Shown here: positions 1 to 11,746 of the stretch, piece by piece
Position numbering within the stretch: the first letter of the stretch is position 1
How the letters are laid out: each line of letters begins with the position of its first letter
DNA from: Dickeya dianthicola NCPPB 453
Lineage (GTDB): Bacteria > Pseudomonadota > Gammaproteobacteria > Enterobacterales > Enterobacteriaceae
Reading direction: 5' to 3'
NCBI RefSeq assembly: GCF_000365305.1
Contig: NZ_CM001841.1
Span: 3,257,120-3,321,119, forward strand
Length of the DNA: 64,000 nt
Program-made: the position numbers and the translations under genes
The notes under the pieces: generated by a model
What the model was told of the DNA's origin: nothing
The model's database searches: none
What the model saw: the letters and a program-made list of their open reading frames with translations, nothing else

Positions 1-105
1 TTCAAAAGCAGGCACGCCGCAGTGCGCGATCGCCGCGATGATGCCAGCTTCATGCGGTTCTGGATATCCACTGCCAACGAGATGGGCCAAAGCCGAGGCA
101 AATAG
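1..105 (+). CDS. C-terminal tail of an unidentified protein (5' end outside window)
   Basis: An open frame enters from the left edge and stops with TAG at 103-105, giving 34 residues. A perfect hairpin starts at the stop codon, as expected for the end of a transcription unit converging on the aldo/keto reductase. I do not recognise the family. A competing minus-strand frame across the same bases has protein-like composition but no start codon, so the strand is not certain. Confidence 0.3.
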   Translation, partial: FKSRHAAVRDRRDDASFMRFWISTANEMGQSRGK

Positions 106-135
106 GACGGGGATCCGCCATCAAATCCCCGTCCT
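104..135. terminator. Hairpin between convergent genes, probable bidirectional terminator
   Basis: AGGACGGGGA at 104-113 pairs perfectly with TCCCCGTCCT at 126-135 around a 12-base loop. It lies between a plus-strand gene end and the minus-strand gene ending at 174. The T-tract is poor (gttgt), so it may act as an RNA-stabilising hairpin rather than an efficient intrinsic terminator. Confidence 0.5.
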
Positions 136-173
136 GTTGTACCATGCCGTTACCGCGGCTTACGCTTAAGCTA

Positions 174-1136
174 TCAGGCGCTGGCGGCATTCAGTTGTTC
201 AATCTCCTGAGACGTCAGCGTCAACCGGGTCGCGCTGGCCAGTTCCGCCACCTGTTCGACCGAGGTGGCGCTGACTATCGGCGACGTTACGCCAGGCCGG
301 GCAATCAGCCACGCCAGCGCCACCTGGCCCGGCGTGGTGCGGTGCGCTTCGGCTACCTGATCCAGCGCGTTAAGGATCGCCAGACCTCGCGGGTTGAGAT
401 AACGTTCCACCACACCCTGACCGCGCGCGCTTTTCGCGGCATCGGCGGCCGTGCGGTATTTGCCGGACAAAAAGCCGCTCGCCAGCGAATAATACCCGAT
501 GACTCCCAGCCCATTGGCCTTCACCACCGGTTCCAGCGTGGCTTCATAATGCTGGCGATCATACAGGTTGTATTCCGGCTGCAGGGTTTCATAACGCGCC
601 AGATGGTTATCCTTGCTGACCTGCAACGCCTGCGCCAGACGTTCGCCTTCATAATTGGATGCGCCGATGGCGCGTACCTTGCCTTCGCGAATCAGCGCGT
701 CGAACGCCGACAGCGTCTCTTCCAGCGGGGTACTTTTATCATCATCATGGGATTGATACAGGTCGATATAATCAGTCTGCAGGCGACGCAGCGAATCCTC
801 CACCGCCCGACGAATATAAGCAGCCGACAACCCGTGCCGATCGCCCCCCATGTCTTTGCCTACTTTGGTGGCGATAATTACCCGATCGCGGTTTCCACGC
901 TGTTTCAGCCAGTTGCCGATAATGCTTTCCGACTCGCCGCCTTTATTGCCCGGCGCCCAGGTCGAATACACATCAGCGGTATCAATAAAATGCAGCCCCT
1001 GATCAAGCAGGGCGTCCAGCACCCGAAACGAGGCTGATTCGTCGATAGTCCAGCCAAACACGTTGCCGCCAAAAGTCAGCAACGGCACCCTAATTCCTGA
1101 ATGTCCCAATTCACGTAATGCGTCAGACGCAGACAT
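174..1136 (-). CDS. Aldo/keto reductase family oxidoreductase
   Basis: A 320-residue soluble (beta/alpha)8 NADPH-dependent oxidoreductase of the aldo/keto reductase superfamily, expected to reduce aldehydes or ketones. The canonical tetrad is visible: Asp52 and Tyr57 in IDTADVYSTW, Lys91 in IATKVG and His130 in YQSH. The C-terminal cofactor-binding stretch (GVTSPIVSATSVEQV) is typical of the family. I chose the ATG at 1136 because AAGGAG sits six bases in front of it; the ATG at 1142 would directly abut that ribosome-binding site and the longer frame to 1211 has none. It is monocistronic and divergent from nupC. The substrate cannot be told from sequence. Confidence 0.9.
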   Translation of the reverse strand: MSASDALRELGHSGIRVPLLTFGGNVFGWTIDESASFRVLDALLDQGLHFIDTADVYSTWAPGNKGGESESIIGNWLKQRGNRDRVIIATKVGKDMGGDRHGLSAAYIRRAVEDSLRRLQTDYIDLYQSHDDDKSTPLEETLSAFDALIREGKVRAIGASNYEGERLAQALQVSKDNHLARYETLQPEYNLYDRQHYEATLEPVVKANGLGVIGYYSLASGFLSGKYRTAADAAKSARGQGVVERYLNPRGLAILNALDQVAEAHRTTPGQVALAWLIARPGVTSPIVSATSVEQVAELASATRLTLTSQEIEQLNAASA

Positions 1137-1388
1137 TGTCATCTCCTTGTGTTTTCTCCCAGCCCGCGAGGTTGCCGGCAGGGAATCTTTATCACAGCAT
1201 TTTCCGGTCAAACATGGTGAAATTACCTGAAATCACGCAGGCAAAAGCGAATGCTATGAGACCCACGCTTCAGTTTAGGTTATTTTCCGCGATATAATTT
1301 CGCTTTTGTGTCTTATGTCCCATTTTAAGCGCAATCGTTACATAAAATGACGACCAAAAATCGGCCCCTATCATAATTTGGAGCAAAC

Positions 1389-2570
1389 ATGTCCAACATT
1401 CTGCAATTTATCCTGGCTCTGCTCGTTGTCGCCGGCCTGTCACTGCTGGTGTGCCGCGATCGCAAAAACATTCGCGTCAGGTATATTGTTCAACTTTTAG
1501 TCATTGAAATCCTGCTCGCCTATTTCTTTCTCTACTCCAGTGCAGGTCTCGGTTTCGTAACAGGCTTTGCAAGTCTGTTTGACAAGTTGCTCAGTTTCGC
1601 TGGCGAAGGCACCACTTTCGTTTTCGGCAACATCGGTAACAATAGCTTTGTGTTCTTCCTGAAAGTACTGTGCCCGATCGTGTTCATTTCCGCGCTGATC
1701 GGCATTTTGCAGCACATCAAAGTCCTGCCGTTGATCATCCGCCTGATCGGTACCATCCTGTCCAAGGTCAACGGCATGGGCAAACTGGAATCCTTCAATG
1801 CCGTCAGTTCGCTGATTCTGGGCCAGTCTGAGAACTTCATCGCCTACAAAGACATTCTGGGGCAGATGTCCGAGAAGCGGATGTACACTATGGCCGCCAC
1901 CGCCATGTCCACGGTATCCATGTCGATCGTCGGCGCCTACATGTCGATGCTGGACGCCAAATACGTCGTGGCGGCGCTGGTGCTCAACATGTTCAGCACC
2001 TTTATCGTGCTGTCGCTCATCAACCCCTACGACACCAATGAAGAGAAAGAGCTGCACCTGAGCAATCTGCACGAAGGCCAGAGCTTCTTTGAAATGCTGG
2101 GCGAATACATTCTGGCGGGTTTCAAGGTCGCGGTAATCGTCGCTGCCATGTTGATCGGGTTTATCGCGTTGATCGCCGGCATCAACGCTTTGTTCAGCGC
2201 CGTGTTCGGTCTGAGCTTCCAGGAAGTGCTGGGTTACGTGTTCTACCCGCTCGCCTGGGTCATGGGCATTCCGAAAGCCGAAGCGCTGCAGGTCGGCAGT
2301 ATTATGGCGACCAAACTGGTATCCAACGAATTCGTCGCTATGATGGAGCTGCAGAAAGTAGCCGGTCAGTTGTCGCCGCGTAGCGTGGGCATCCTGTCGG
2401 TATTCCTGGTGTCTTTCGCCAACTTCTCGTCGATCGGCATCGTGGCCGGGGCAATCAAGGGGCTGAACGAAATGCAGGGCAATACCGTTTCCCGTTTCGG
2501 CCTGAAGCTGGTGTACGGCTCCACGCTGGTTAGCCTGCTGTCCGCCGCCGTCGCCGGGCTGGTGCTGTAA
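1389..2570 (+). CDS. nupC: NupC-type concentrative nucleoside:H+ symporter
   Basis: A 393-residue inner-membrane protein of the CNT family that imports nucleosides with protons. The family signature [14 protein letters not shown] lies near residues 147-160, followed by the conserved helical segment with [19 protein letters not shown], and the whole chain is a series of hydrophobic helices of normal family length (about 390-400). It starts at an ATG behind TTGGAGC. It is a single-gene unit: the upstream gap is divergent to the aldo/keto reductase, and a strong terminator follows. Whether the true orthologue is nupC or the paralogue nupX cannot be settled here. Confidence 0.9.
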   Translation: MSNILQFILALLVVAGLSLLVCRDRKNIRVRYIVQLLVIEILLAYFFLYSSAGLGFVTGFASLFDKLLSFAGEGTTFVFGNIGNNSFVFFLKVLCPIVFISALIGILQHIKVLPLIIRLIGTILSKVNGMGKLESFNAVSSLILGQSENFIAYKDILGQMSEKRMYTMAATAMSTVSMSIVGAYMSMLDAKYVVAALVLNMFSTFIVLSLINPYDTNEEKELHLSNLHEGQSFFEMLGEYILAGFKVAVIVAAMLIGFIALIAGINALFSAVFGLSFQEVLGYVFYPLAWVMGIPKAEALQVGSIMATKLVSNEFVAMMELQKVAGQLSPRSVGILSVFLVSFANFSSIGIVAGAIKGLNEMQGNTVSRFGLKLVYGSTLVSLLSAAVAGLVL

Positions 2571-2618
2571 CCCCGCCGTCTTGAGAATGACATCTCGCTG
2601 ACAGACCCGGCATATGAT

Positions 2619-2650
2619 CCCCGGCGTTCACCGCGCCGGGGATTCTTTTT
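2619..2650 (+). terminator. Rho-independent terminator of nupC
   Basis: CCCCGGCG at 2619-2626 pairs with CGCCGGGG at 2634-2641, followed by the T-rich run ATTCTTTTT ending at 2650. It separates nupC from the mdt operon. Confidence 0.85.
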
Positions 2651-2675
2651 CTACAAACCCTGACATATCTTCCAT

Positions 2676-2693
2676 ATTTCCTCCATTTTTGTC
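2676..2693 (+). promoter_or_regulatory. Candidate BaeR-binding box upstream of mdtA
   Basis: The 18-mer ATTTCCTCCATTTTTGTC matches the published E. coli BaeR box TTTTTCTCCATDATTGGC at 14 of 18 positions. It lies about 90-107 bases before the chosen mdtA start, ahead of the AT-rich stretch ACTAGTATCATAATATT that probably holds the -10. BaeR is encoded at the end of the same operon, so autoregulation as in E. coli is expected. The match was made by eye. Confidence 0.55.
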
Positions 2694-2782
2694 CTCCGTT
2701 CACTGTTTAAACTAGTATCATAATATTCAGTGTTTCATGGGCTTATCTTGGCCTGTGCTGATTGGAGGTTCCTTCCATAATT

Positions 2783-4024
2783 ATGAACGCCGCACGCTTA
2801 TTTCGTTTTCTGATCCTCATTGTTGTTATTGCCGCGGCGTTGTTCGCCTGGCGTTATTTTCGCCCATCACAATCAGAATCCACCAACGGAGCGACCACCA
2901 CACAGCAAGCCGCTTCTCAGGGACAAGGCCGCAGCGGCGGGCGCCGCGGTTCTACCGCTCCGCCGCCGGTACAGGCCGCACTCTCTTCTTCATCCTCGGT
3001 GCCTTATTACCTGTCGGGTTTGGGCACGGTTACCGCCGCCAACACCGTCACGGTACATAGCCGGGTCAGCGGCCAGTTGATGGCAATCCACTTTCAGGAA
3101 GGGCAACAGGTTAGCGAAGGCGAATTGCTGGCGGAAATCGATCCGCGCCCGTTTGTAGTAGCGCTGACGCAGGCGCAGGGGCAACAGGCCAAAGATCAGG
3201 CGTTGCTGGTTAATGCCCGTCAGGATTTGGTCCGCTACCAGCAACTGTCCAAAACCAGTCTGGTTTCCGGCCAGCAGTTGGATACCCAGGAATCGCTGGT
3301 GCGCCAGTATGAAGCAACAGTGAAATCGGATCAGGGTTCGGTCGCCAGCGCGCAGTTACAGCTGGATTACAGCCGCATCACCGCGCCGTTTAGCGGCCGC
3401 GTCGGCCTGCGCCAGATTGACATCGGCAACTACGTCACCAGCACCGATAATCTGCTGGTGCTGACGCAAACCCACCCGATCGACGCCGTTTTCACCGTGC
3501 CGGAAAGCGATATCGCCACCGTGCTGAAAGCGCAGAAATCCGGTCAGCCGGTACTGGTGGAAGCCTGGGATCGCGCCAATCAGCACATCCTCTCTCAGGG
3601 CCGCCTGCTGAGCATGGATAACCAGATCGACGCCACCACCGGCACCCTCAAGCTGAAAGCCCGCTTCGACAACGCCGACGATGCGCTGTTCCCCAATCAG
3701 TTCGTCAATATCAAGATGAAAGTGGATACCCTGCAAAATGTGGTGGTGGCGCCGTCGGCCGCGATCCAGATGGGTAACGAAGGGCACTTTGTGTGGGTAC
3801 TGAACGACAAGGATCAGGTCAGCAAGCACCTCGTCGCCACCGGTATTCAGTACGGCCAGCAAACCGTGGTTTCGACCGGGTTGAACGCCGGCGAACGGGT
3901 GGTCACCGACGGGATCGATCGCCTGACCGAAGGCGCGCGCGTTGAAGTGTTGGCGCCCGCGACGGCGGATGCCAAATCCGCCGCCGGCACGGAAAAACGT
4001 CAGCATAAAGCGGAGAAATCCTGA
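2783..4024 (+). CDS. mdtA: MdtA, periplasmic membrane-fusion subunit of MdtABC efflux pump
   Basis: A 413-residue HlyD/RND membrane-fusion protein that links the inner-membrane MdtBC pump to a TolC-type channel. An N-terminal uncleaved anchor (residues about 5-22) is followed by a Gly/Arg-rich linker, the lipoyl half-motif [19 protein letters not shown], an alpha-helical hairpin and the beta-barrel region with [15 protein letters not shown] and [17 protein letters not shown], all very close to E. coli MdtA. I chose the ATG at 2783; a TTG at 2762 is in frame but has no ribosome-binding site, while GGAGG lies 14 bases before the ATG, a rather long gap. The stop overlaps mdtB (ATGA). Confidence 0.95.
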   Translation: MNAARLFRFLILIVVIAAALFAWRYFRPSQSESTNGATTTQQAASQGQGRSGGRRGSTAPPPVQAALSSSSSVPYYLSGLGTVTAANTVTVHSRVSGQLMAIHFQEGQQVSEGELLAEIDPRPFVVALTQAQGQQAKDQALLVNARQDLVRYQQLSKTSLVSGQQLDTQESLVRQYEATVKSDQGSVASAQLQLDYSRITAPFSGRVGLRQIDIGNYVTSTDNLLVLTQTHPIDAVFTVPESDIATVLKAQKSGQPVLVEAWDRANQHILSQGRLLSMDNQIDATTGTLKLKARFDNADDALFPNQFVNIKMKVDTLQNVVVAPSAAIQMGNEGHFVWVLNDKDQVSKHLVATGIQYGQQTVVSTGLNAGERVVTDGIDRLTEGARVEVLAPATADAKSAAGTEKRQHKAEKS

Positions 4025-7000
4025 TGCAGGAGACGACGCCGTTGCAGGACGCCACGCCGCTTGGCGGCGGGCCGTCGCGTCTGTTTATTCTCAGGCCGAT
4101 TGCCACCACGCTGCTGATGATCGCCATCCTGCTGGCTGGGATCGTGGGCTATCGCGCATTGCCGGTTTCCGCGCTGCCGGAGGTGGACTACCCGACAATT
4201 CAGGTTGTTACGCTGTACCCCGGCGCCAGTCCGGATGTCATGACCTCGGCGGTGACCGCGCCGCTGGAACACCAGTTCGGCAGCATGTCCGGCCTCAAGC
4301 AGATGTCGAGCCAAAGCTCCGGCGGCTCGTCGGTGATCACGTTGCAGTTCCAATTGTCGCTGTCGCTGGATGTGGCGGAACAGGATGTGCAGGCGGCCAT
4401 TAACGCCGCCACCAATCTGCTGCCCAGCGATCTGCCGTTTCCGCCCACCTACAACAAGGTCAACCCGGCGGATCCGCCGATCATGACGCTGGCGGTCACC
4501 TCCACCGCCCTGCCGCTGACGCAGGTGCAGGACATGATCGAAACGCGCATCGCGCAGAAAATCGCCCAGGTGGAAGGCGTCGGGCTGGTGACGCTGGCCG
4601 GCGGGCAACGACCGTCGGTGCGGGTCAAGCTCAATCCAGGCGCGCTGGCTGCCTATGGGCTGAGCAGCGAAACGGTGCGCACCGCCATCACCGCCGCCAA
4701 CGTCAATACCCCCAAAGGCAGTTTTGACGGTCCGGCGCGTGCGGTCACGCTGTCCGCCAACGACCAGATGCGTTCGCTCGACGACTATCGCCAGTTGATC
4801 ATTGCCTGGAAAAACAATGCCCCGGTACGGCTGCAAGATGTCGCCACGGTGGAACAGGCGGCGGAAAACACCCATCTGGCGGCATGGGCCAACCAGAATC
4901 AGGCGATTGTCCTCAACATTCAGCGTCAGCCGGGGGCCAATGTGATTGCCACCGCCGACCACATCCGCAGCCTGCTGCCGACGCTGAAAGCCAGCTTACC
5001 CAAGTCGGTGGACGTCGCCCTGCTTACCGACCGCACCACCACCATCCGCGCATCGGTGGGCGATGTGCAGTTTGAGCTGATTCTGGCTATCGCGCTGGTG
5101 GTGATGGTGATTTACCTGTTTCTGCGCAACGCGGTGGCGACGCTGATCCCCAGCATCGCGGTGCCGCTGTCGCTGGTGGGTACCTTCGCCGCGATGTATT
5201 TTCTCGGCTTCTCGATCAACAACCTGACGCTGATGGCGCTGACCATCGCCACCGGCTTCGTGGTGGATGACGCCATCGTGGTTATCGAAAACATCGCCCG
5301 CTATATCGAGAAGGGCGAAAAGCCGCTGCAGGCGGCGCTGAAAGGCGCCGGGGAAATCGGCTTTACCATTATCTCACTGACCTTTTCGCTGATCGCGGTG
5401 TTGATCCCGTTGCTGTTCATGGGCGATATCATCGGCCGCCTGTTTCGCGAGTTCGCCGTTACGCTGGCGGTGTCGATCCTTATCTCCGCCGTGGTGTCGC
5501 TGACGCTGACGCCGATGATGTGCGCACGCCTGCTCAGCCACCACTCGCTAAGCCAGCAGAACCGCTTTACCCGCGCCAGCGAGCGCTTCTTTGATTGGGT
5601 GATCGCGCTATACGGCCGCGGCCTGACGCGGGTGCTCAGCCATCCGTGGATCACCCTCAGCGTCGCGCTGAGCACGCTGGTGCTGACCATTCTGCTGTAT
5701 ATCGTTATCCCCAAAGGCTTTTTCCCGATTCAGGACAACGGCATCATTCAGGGCACCGTGCAGGCGTCGCAAACCATCTCGTTCACCGACATGGTGGACA
5801 AACAGCAGCAGGTCACCACGCTTATCATGCAAGACCCGGCGGTGGAAAGCGTATCGTCGTTTATCGGCGTCGACGGCACCAACCCGTCGCTCAACAGCGG
5901 CAGATTGCAGATCAACCTGAAACCGTTGGATGAGCGCAGCGACCGTATTCAGGGCGTGATCGACCGGCTGCAACAGCGAACGTCCGCCCTGCCCGGCGTT
6001 CAGCTGTATCTGCAACCGGTGCAAGACCTGACCATCGATACCCAGGTCAGCCGCACCCAGTATCAGTTCACCCTGCAAACCATGTCGCTGGACGAACTCA
6101 GCACCTGGGTGCCGAAACTGACCGCCGAGCTACAGAAACTGCCGCAGTTGCAGGACGTCAGCAGCGACTGGCAGGACGGCGGCGCGGTAGCCTACCTCAA
6201 GGTCAACCGCGACAGCGCCAGCCGTCTCGGCATCACCATGTCGCAGATAGACAGCGCGCTGTACAACGCCTTCGGCCAGCGGCTGATCTCAACCATTTAC
6301 ACCCAGTCCAATCAGTACCGGGTGGTGCTGGAACAGCGCCACGACAGCAGCAACGGGCTGGCGGCGCTGAGTGATATCCGGCTTATCAACAGCAGCGGCG
6401 GCGTGGTGCCGCTTAGCAGCATCGCCACAGTGGAAGAACGTCAGGGGCCGCTGTCCGTCAATCACATCGACCAGTTTCCCTCCACCACCATGTCGTTCAA
6501 CGTAGCGCCCGGCTACGCGCTGGGCGATGCGCTGAAAGCCATTCAGCAGACGCAGCAGCAGATGCAACTGCCCGGCGATATCATTACCCGCTTTCAGGGC
6601 AGTACGCTGGCGTTCCAGTCGGCGCTGACCAGCACCATCTGGCTGGTGGTGGCCGCGGTAGTGGCGATGTACATCGTGTTGGGCGTGCTGTATGAAAGTT
6701 TTATCCACCCGGTCACCATTCTGTCCACCCTGCCGACCGCCGGGGTCGGCGCGCTGCTGGCGTTGATCATCGCCGGCAGCGATCTGAACATTATCGCCAT
6801 CATCGGCATCATTTTGCTGATCGGCATCGTGAAGAAGAACGCCATCATGATGATCGATTTTGCGCTGGCCGCCGAACGCGAACAGGGGATGACGCCGTAT
6901 CAGGCCATTTATCAGGCCTGTCTGCTGCGTTTCCGCCCGATCCTGATGACCACGATGGCGGCGCTGCTCAGCGCCGTACCGCTAATGTTCAGTACCGGCG

Positions 7001-7161
7001 TAGGCGCGGAACTGCGCCACCCGCTCGGCATCTGTATGGTCGGCGGGCTGGTGATGAGCCAGGTGCTGACGCTGTTTACCACGCCGGTGATTTACCTGCT
7101 GTTTGACCGCCTGGCGCATCGCCTGCGTCGCCGCCAGCCGCAGGAAGGGGAAGCACAGTGA
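4024..7161 (+). CDS. mdtB: MdtB, RND multidrug efflux transporter subunit
   Basis: A 1045-residue RND pump protein of the inner membrane. With MdtC it forms the heteromeric MdtB2C trimer that exports drugs, bile-type detergents and, in E. coli, some metals and flavonoids. Visible landmarks are TM1, the porter domain, the TM4 proton-relay pair Asp415-Asp416 in [14 protein letters not shown], a repeat of the architecture in the second half, and the C-terminal [15 protein letters not shown] motif. Length is normal. Translation is coupled to mdtA by a four-base overlap and to mdtC by GTGA. Confidence 0.97.
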   Translation: MQETTPLQDATPLGGGPSRLFILRPIATTLLMIAILLAGIVGYRALPVSALPEVDYPTIQVVTLYPGASPDVMTSAVTAPLEHQFGSMSGLKQMSSQSSGGSSVITLQFQLSLSLDVAEQDVQAAINAATNLLPSDLPFPPTYNKVNPADPPIMTLAVTSTALPLTQVQDMIETRIAQKIAQVEGVGLVTLAGGQRPSVRVKLNPGALAAYGLSSETVRTAITAANVNTPKGSFDGPARAVTLSANDQMRSLDDYRQLIIAWKNNAPVRLQDVATVEQAAENTHLAAWANQNQAIVLNIQRQPGANVIATADHIRSLLPTLKASLPKSVDVALLTDRTTTIRASVGDVQFELILAIALVVMVIYLFLRNAVATLIPSIAVPLSLVGTFAAMYFLGFSINNLTLMALTIATGFVVDDAIVVIENIARYIEKGEKPLQAALKGAGEIGFTIISLTFSLIAVLIPLLFMGDIIGRLFREFAVTLAVSILISAVVSLTLTPMMCARLLSHHSLSQQNRFTRASERFFDWVIALYGRGLTRVLSHPWITLSVALSTLVLTILLYIVIPKGFFPIQDNGIIQGTVQASQTISFTDMVDKQQQVTTLIMQDPAVESVSSFIGVDGTNPSLNSGRLQINLKPLDERSDRIQGVIDRLQQRTSALPGVQLYLQPVQDLTIDTQVSRTQYQFTLQTMSLDELSTWVPKLTAELQKLPQLQDVSSDWQDGGAVAYLKVNRDSASRLGITMSQIDSALYNAFGQRLISTIYTQSNQYRVVLEQRHDSSNGLAALSDIRLINSSGGVVPLSSIATVEERQGPLSVNHIDQFPSTTMSFNVAPGYALGDALKAIQQTQQQMQLPGDIITRFQGSTLAFQSALTSTIWLVVAAVVAMYIVLGVLYESFIHPVTILSTLPTAGVGALLALIIAGSDLNIIAIIGIILLIGIVKKNAIMMIDFALAAEREQGMTPYQAIYQACLLRFRPILMTTMAALLSAVPLMFSTGVGAELRHPLGICMVGGLVMSQVLTLFTTPVIYLLFDRLAHRLRRRQPQEGEAQ

Positions 7162-10100
7162 AGTTCTTCGCGCTGTTTATCCATCGCCCGGTCGCCACCA
7201 CGTTGCTGGCGCTGGCGATAGCGCTGTGCGGCCTGATCGGCTATCAGTTGCTGCCGGTATCGCCGCTGCCGCAGGTGGACTATCCGGTGATTTCGGTCAC
7301 CGCCACCTTGCCCGGCGCATCCCCGGAAACGATGGCGTCGTCGGTAGCGACGCCGCTGGAGCGCTCGCTGGGCCGCATCGCCGGCGTCAATGAAATGACG
7401 TCGACGAGTTCGCTGGGCAATACCCGCATCATCCTGCAGTTTGCGCTGGATCGCGACATCAACGGCGCGGCGCGCGACGTACAGGCGGCGATCAACGCCG
7501 CCCAAAGCCTGTTGCCGAGCAGCATGCCGAGCCGTCCCTATTACCGCAAGGTGAACCCATCCGATGCGCCGATCATGATAATCACGCTGACGTCGGACAC
7601 TTACGGCCCCGGCCAGTTATACGACTACGCGTCGACCCAGATTGCCCAGCGCGTCTCGCAGATCGACGGCGTCGGCGACGTCACCATCGGCGGCAGTTCG
7701 TTGCCGGCGGTGCGGGTGGCGCTCAACCCGCAGGCGCTGTTCAATCAGGGCGTGTCGCTGGACGCCGTGCGTCAGTCGATCGCCCAGTCCAACGTGCGCC
7801 AGCCGCTCGGCAGCGTAGACAGCGGCAGCACGCACTACCAAATCCAGACCAATGATGAGCTGAAAACCGCGGACGCCTATCGCTCGCTGATCGTCCACTA
7901 CAACAATGGCGCGCCGGTGCGCCTGAGCGACGTGGCGACGGTGAAAGATTCGGTGCAGAACGTGCTCAACGCCGGGATGACCAACGCCAAACCCGCCGTG
8001 CTGGTGATGATCCGCCGGGCGCCGGACGCCAATATCATTTCCACCGTGGATGCCATCCGCGCCTCCATGCCGGAACTGCAAGCCCTGCTGCCCGCCTCGA
8101 TCACGTTGAATGTCGCACAAGACCGCTCGCCCACCATCCGCGCCTCGCTGCGCGACGTGGAGCGCTCGCTGACCATCGCGGTATCGCTGGTGATTCTGGT
8201 GGTGTTCCTGTTCCTGCGCTCCGGGCGCGCCACGCTGATCCCGGCCATCGCCGTGCCGGTGTCGTTGATTGGCACCTTCTCCGCCATGTACCTGTGCGGT
8301 TTCAGTCTTAACAATCTGTCGCTGATGGCGCTGACCGTCGCCACCGGCTTCGTGGTGGATGACGCCATTGTGGTGTTGGAGAACATTTCCCGCCATATCG
8401 AAGCGGGCATGAAACCGCTGCAAGCCTCATTGCAAGGGGTGCGGGAAGTCGGCTTTACCGTGGTGTCGATGAGCCTGTCGCTGATTGCGGTGTTTATTCC
8501 GCTGCTGTTTATGGACGGCCTGCCGGGGCGCTTGTTCCGCGAGTTCTCGATTACGCTGTCGGTGGCGATCCTGATTTCACTGTTGGTGTCCATCACGCTG
8601 ACGCCGATGATGTGCGCCCGGCTGTTGCGCCTTCACACGCCCCGCAGCCAGCCGCGCACCCGCGGCTTCAACCGGCTGCTGCTCGGGCTACAGCAAGGCT
8701 ACGGCCGCAGCCTGCGATGGGTGCTAAACCACTCGCGCTGGGTGATGATGGTGCTGCTGTGTACTATCGGCCTGAGCGTCTGGTTGTACATCAGCATCCC
8801 CAAAACCTTCTTCCCCGAGCAGGACACCGGCCGGCTGATGGGCTTTATCCAGGCTGACCAGAGCATCTCCTTCCAGGCGATGAAGCGCAAATTGCAGGAT
8901 TTCATGACCATCGTGCGCGCCGACCCGGCGGTGGATAACGTCACCGGCTTCACCGGCGGTATGCGCACCAACAGCGGGTCGATGTTCATCAGCCTGAAAC
9001 CGCTCGCCCAACGCGACGTCAGCGCCCAGCAGGTGATAACCCGGCTGCGCGCCAACCTGGCGAAAGAGCCGGGCGCCAACCTGTACCTGATGGCGGTGCA
9101 GGACGTGCGCATCGGCGGGCGCGAAGCCAACGGCGGTTATCAGTTCTCGCTGCTGTCGGACGACCTGGCGGTGCTGAGAACCTGGGAGCCGAAAATCCGC
9201 GATGCCCTGAGCAAGCTGCCGCAACTGGCGGACGTCAGTTCCGACCAGCAGGACAAGGGCGCCGAGCTGATGATGGTGTACGATCGCGATGCAATGGCGC
9301 GCCTCGGCATCAACGTCGCCAGCGTCAATGCGCTGCTGAACAACGCCTTCGGCCAGCGTCAGATCTCCACCATCTACCAGCCGATGAACCAGTACAAGGT
9401 GGTGATGGAGGTGGACTCAGCCTACACCCAGGACCCGAGTTCGCTGGATAAAATGTTCGTTATCAACAACGACGGCAAGCCGATACCGCTGTCGTTCTTC
9501 GCCCGCTGGCAACCGGCCAACGCGCCGCTGGCGGTCAACCATCAGGGGCTGTCGGCGGCCGCCACCCTCTCCTTCAACCTGCCGGAAGGCGCCAGCCTGT
9601 CGGACGCCACCACCGCCATCGAGCGCACCATGACCGCGCTGGGGGTGCCGTCTACCGTGCGGGGCCAGTTCGCCGGCACCGCGCTGGCGTTCCAGCAGTC
9701 GCAGCATTCGCAGGTGGTGTTGATCATCGCGGCGATCCTGACGGTCTACATCGTGCTGGGGATACTGTATGAGAATGTCGCCCACCCGTTGACCATTCTC
9801 TCGACCCTGCCGTCCGCCGGGGTCGGCGCGCTGCTGGCGCTGGAGTTGTTTGGCAAGCCGTTCAGCCTGATTGCGCTCATCGGCATTCTGCTGCTGATCG
9901 GCATCGTGAAGAAAAACGCCATCATGATGGTGGACTTTGCGCTGGTGGCGCAGCGAGAAGGGAAATTGCCGGCGCGCGAGGCGATTTTCCGCGCCTGCAT
10001 GTTGCGTTTCCGCCCGATCATGATGACCACGATGGCGGCGCTGTTCGGCGCGCTGCCGCTGGTGCTGAGCAATGGCGACGGCTCGGAGCTGCGCCAGCCG

Positions 10101-10247
10101 CTCGGCATCACCATCGTCGGCGGGCTGGTAATGAGCCAGTTGCTGACGCTGTACACCACGCCGGTGGTGTACCTGTTCTTTGACAGCCTGCAATGGCGCC
10201 GCCGCAAACGCACCGACGCGACCGCACATACCGAACCGTCGGCCTGA
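7158..10247 (+). CDS. mdtC: MdtC, RND multidrug efflux transporter subunit
   Basis: A 1029-residue RND protein and heteromeric partner of MdtB. The same architecture is visible: two repeated halves, proton-relay Asp401-Asp402 in [14 protein letters not shown], and [15 protein letters not shown] near the end. It starts with GTG at 7158, overlapping the mdtB stop as GTGA, with CAGGAAGGGG upstream as ribosome-binding site. The two pump genes are clearly paralogous but diverged. The next gene, mdtD, follows after 87 bases. Confidence 0.97.
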   Translation: MKFFALFIHRPVATTLLALAIALCGLIGYQLLPVSPLPQVDYPVISVTATLPGASPETMASSVATPLERSLGRIAGVNEMTSTSSLGNTRIILQFALDRDINGAARDVQAAINAAQSLLPSSMPSRPYYRKVNPSDAPIMIITLTSDTYGPGQLYDYASTQIAQRVSQIDGVGDVTIGGSSLPAVRVALNPQALFNQGVSLDAVRQSIAQSNVRQPLGSVDSGSTHYQIQTNDELKTADAYRSLIVHYNNGAPVRLSDVATVKDSVQNVLNAGMTNAKPAVLVMIRRAPDANIISTVDAIRASMPELQALLPASITLNVAQDRSPTIRASLRDVERSLTIAVSLVILVVFLFLRSGRATLIPAIAVPVSLIGTFSAMYLCGFSLNNLSLMALTVATGFVVDDAIVVLENISRHIEAGMKPLQASLQGVREVGFTVVSMSLSLIAVFIPLLFMDGLPGRLFREFSITLSVAILISLLVSITLTPMMCARLLRLHTPRSQPRTRGFNRLLLGLQQGYGRSLRWVLNHSRWVMMVLLCTIGLSVWLYISIPKTFFPEQDTGRLMGFIQADQSISFQAMKRKLQDFMTIVRADPAVDNVTGFTGGMRTNSGSMFISLKPLAQRDVSAQQVITRLRANLAKEPGANLYLMAVQDVRIGGREANGGYQFSLLSDDLAVLRTWEPKIRDALSKLPQLADVSSDQQDKGAELMMVYDRDAMARLGINVASVNALLNNAFGQRQISTIYQPMNQYKVVMEVDSAYTQDPSSLDKMFVINNDGKPIPLSFFARWQPANAPLAVNHQGLSAAATLSFNLPEGASLSDATTAIERTMTALGVPSTVRGQFAGTALAFQQSQHSQVVLIIAAILTVYIVLGILYENVAHPLTILSTLPSAGVGALLALELFGKPFSLIALIGILLLIGIVKKNAIMMVDFALVAQREGKLPAREAIFRACMLRFRPIMMTTMAALFGALPLVLSNGDGSELRQPLGITIVGGLVMSQLLTLYTTPVVYLFFDSLQWRRRKRTDATAHTEPSA

Positions 10248-10276
10248 TGCCGCGCCAGCCGTACCTGTAACCATTC

Positions 10277-10294
10277 GCCGGGGTTCGCCCCGGC
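10277..10294 (+). other. UUCG-tetraloop hairpin in the mdtC-mdtD gap
   Basis: GCCGGGG at 10277-10283 and CCCCGGC at 10288-10294 enclose TTCG, giving a very stable RNA hairpin. There is no T-run, so it should not terminate. It may protect the mdtABC part of the message or uncouple mdtD from it. Confidence 0.6.
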
Positions 10295-10334
10295 ACCTGC
10301 AAGGGACAGGATATTCCCGGGAGTAACATCAAGC

Positions 10335-11738
10335 ATGGTCAATCAGCCCGCCTCCGTGCGCTGGCAGTTGTGGATCGTGGCCTTCGGCTTTTTTATGCAA
10401 GCGCTGGACACCACCATCGTCAACACCGCCCTGCCCTCGATGGCTGTCAGCCTGAATGAAAGCCCGCTGCGCATGCATGCCGTGATCGTGGCCTATGTGC
10501 TGACGGTGGCGATGCTGCTGCCCGCCAGCGGCTGGCTGGCGGACCGGCTTGGCGTGCGGAATATCTTCTTTTCCGCTATCTTGCTGTTCAGCCTCGGCTC
10601 GCTGTTGTGCGCCCGATCCACCACCCTGAATGAACTGCTGCTTTCCCGGGCGCTGCAGGGCATCGGCGGCGCGATGATGGTGCCGATCGGTCGGCTGACG
10701 GTGATGAAGCTGGTGCCGCGCGATCGGTACATGGCGGCGATGACCTTCGTCACGCTGCCGGGGCAAATCGGCCCGCTGATGGGGCCGACGCTCGGCGGTT
10801 TTCTGGTGCAATACGCCAGTTGGCACTGGATTTTCCTGATCAATATTCCGGTGGGCCTGGTCGGTGCGCTCGTCACCTGGTGGCTGATGCCCAATTTCAC
10901 CATGCCGCCGCGCCGTTTCGACCTGCGCGGCTTTGTCTGTCTGGTTATCGCTATGGGTACTCTGACGCTGGCGCTGGACGGGCAGAAAAGTCTCGGTTTG
11001 TCGGCGCCGGCGCTGGGCGCGCTGGTGCTGACCGGCCTGTTGGCGCTGCTGGGATACTGGCTGCACGCCAGAAACAACGAACAATCGCTGTTCAACCTGC
11101 GTCTGTTCAACACCCGCAGCTTTACCATCGGGCTGTTCGGCGGCTGGCTGGCGCGCACCGGCAGCGGTATGCTGCCGTTCATGACCCCGCTGTTTCTGCA
11201 AATCGGGCTGGGGTACACGCCGTTTCACGCCGGCATGATGATGATTCCGCTGGTGCTGGGCAACATGGGGATGAAACGGCTGGTGGTCATTATCGTCAAC
11301 CGGCTCGGCTACCGCGCGGTACTGATCGCCTCCACCCTGACGCTGGCGCTGGCCACCCTGCTGTTTGCGCTGGTGGCGATGATGAACTGGTACTGGATGA
11401 CGCCGGTAGTACTGCTTTTAGTCGGCATGGTGAACGGTATTCGCTTTTCCACCATGAATACCCTGACGCTCAAGGATTTGCCGGACTCCCTGGCCAGCGG
11501 CGGCAACAGCCTGTTGTCGATGTCGATGCAGTTATCCACCAGTATGGGGGTGACCATCGCCGGCCTGCTGCTGGGCATTTTCGCCAACCAGCATTTGGTC
11601 AGCGGCGCGCCGGAAACCCACACCGTTTTCCTTTACACCTACCTCTGCATGGTGGTGGTGATGGCCTTCCCGGCGCTGATTTTCAACCGGGTGCCGCCCG
11701 ATACCGTTCAGCAGGCGACGCTGACCCGTTCTTCATGA
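10335..11738 (+). CDS. mdtD: MdtD, DHA2-type MFS transporter
   Basis: A 467-residue major facilitator superfamily protein with about 14 predicted membrane helices. The DHA2 N-terminus ([19 protein letters not shown]) and motif C-type segment [13 protein letters not shown] are visible. E. coli MdtD sits at the same place and is dispensable for MdtABC function; it has been linked to iron-citrate efflux. The ATG at 10335 has only a distant GGGAG, which fits lower expression. The baeS gene starts nine bases after the stop codon, so baeSR is probably co-transcribed. Confidence 0.93.
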   Translation: MVNQPASVRWQLWIVAFGFFMQALDTTIVNTALPSMAVSLNESPLRMHAVIVAYVLTVAMLLPASGWLADRLGVRNIFFSAILLFSLGSLLCARSTTLNELLLSRALQGIGGAMMVPIGRLTVMKLVPRDRYMAAMTFVTLPGQIGPLMGPTLGGFLVQYASWHWIFLINIPVGLVGALVTWWLMPNFTMPPRRFDLRGFVCLVIAMGTLTLALDGQKSLGLSAPALGALVLTGLLALLGYWLHARNNEQSLFNLRLFNTRSFTIGLFGGWLARTGSGMLPFMTPLFLQIGLGYTPFHAGMMMIPLVLGNMGMKRLVVIIVNRLGYRAVLIASTLTLALATLLFALVAMMNWYWMTPVVLLLVGMVNGIRFSTMNTLTLKDLPDSLASGGNSLLSMSMQLSTSMGVTIAGLLLGIFANQHLVSGAPETHTVFLYTYLCMVVVMAFPALIFNRVPPDTVQQATLTRSS

Positions 11739-11746
11739 GGTGAATG

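Noticed and set aside
1-110. Minus-strand coding frame with protein-like composition (AHLVGSGYPEPHEAG)
   Set aside because: It begins directly after a TGA with no plausible start codon and runs into a terminator-like hairpin; the plus-strand frame ending at 105 fits the context better, though not strongly.
1320-1375. PurR/CytR or CRP sites before nupC
   Set aside because: GCGCAATCGTTAC and TGTGTCTTATGTCC only loosely resemble consensus sites; too weak to annotate.
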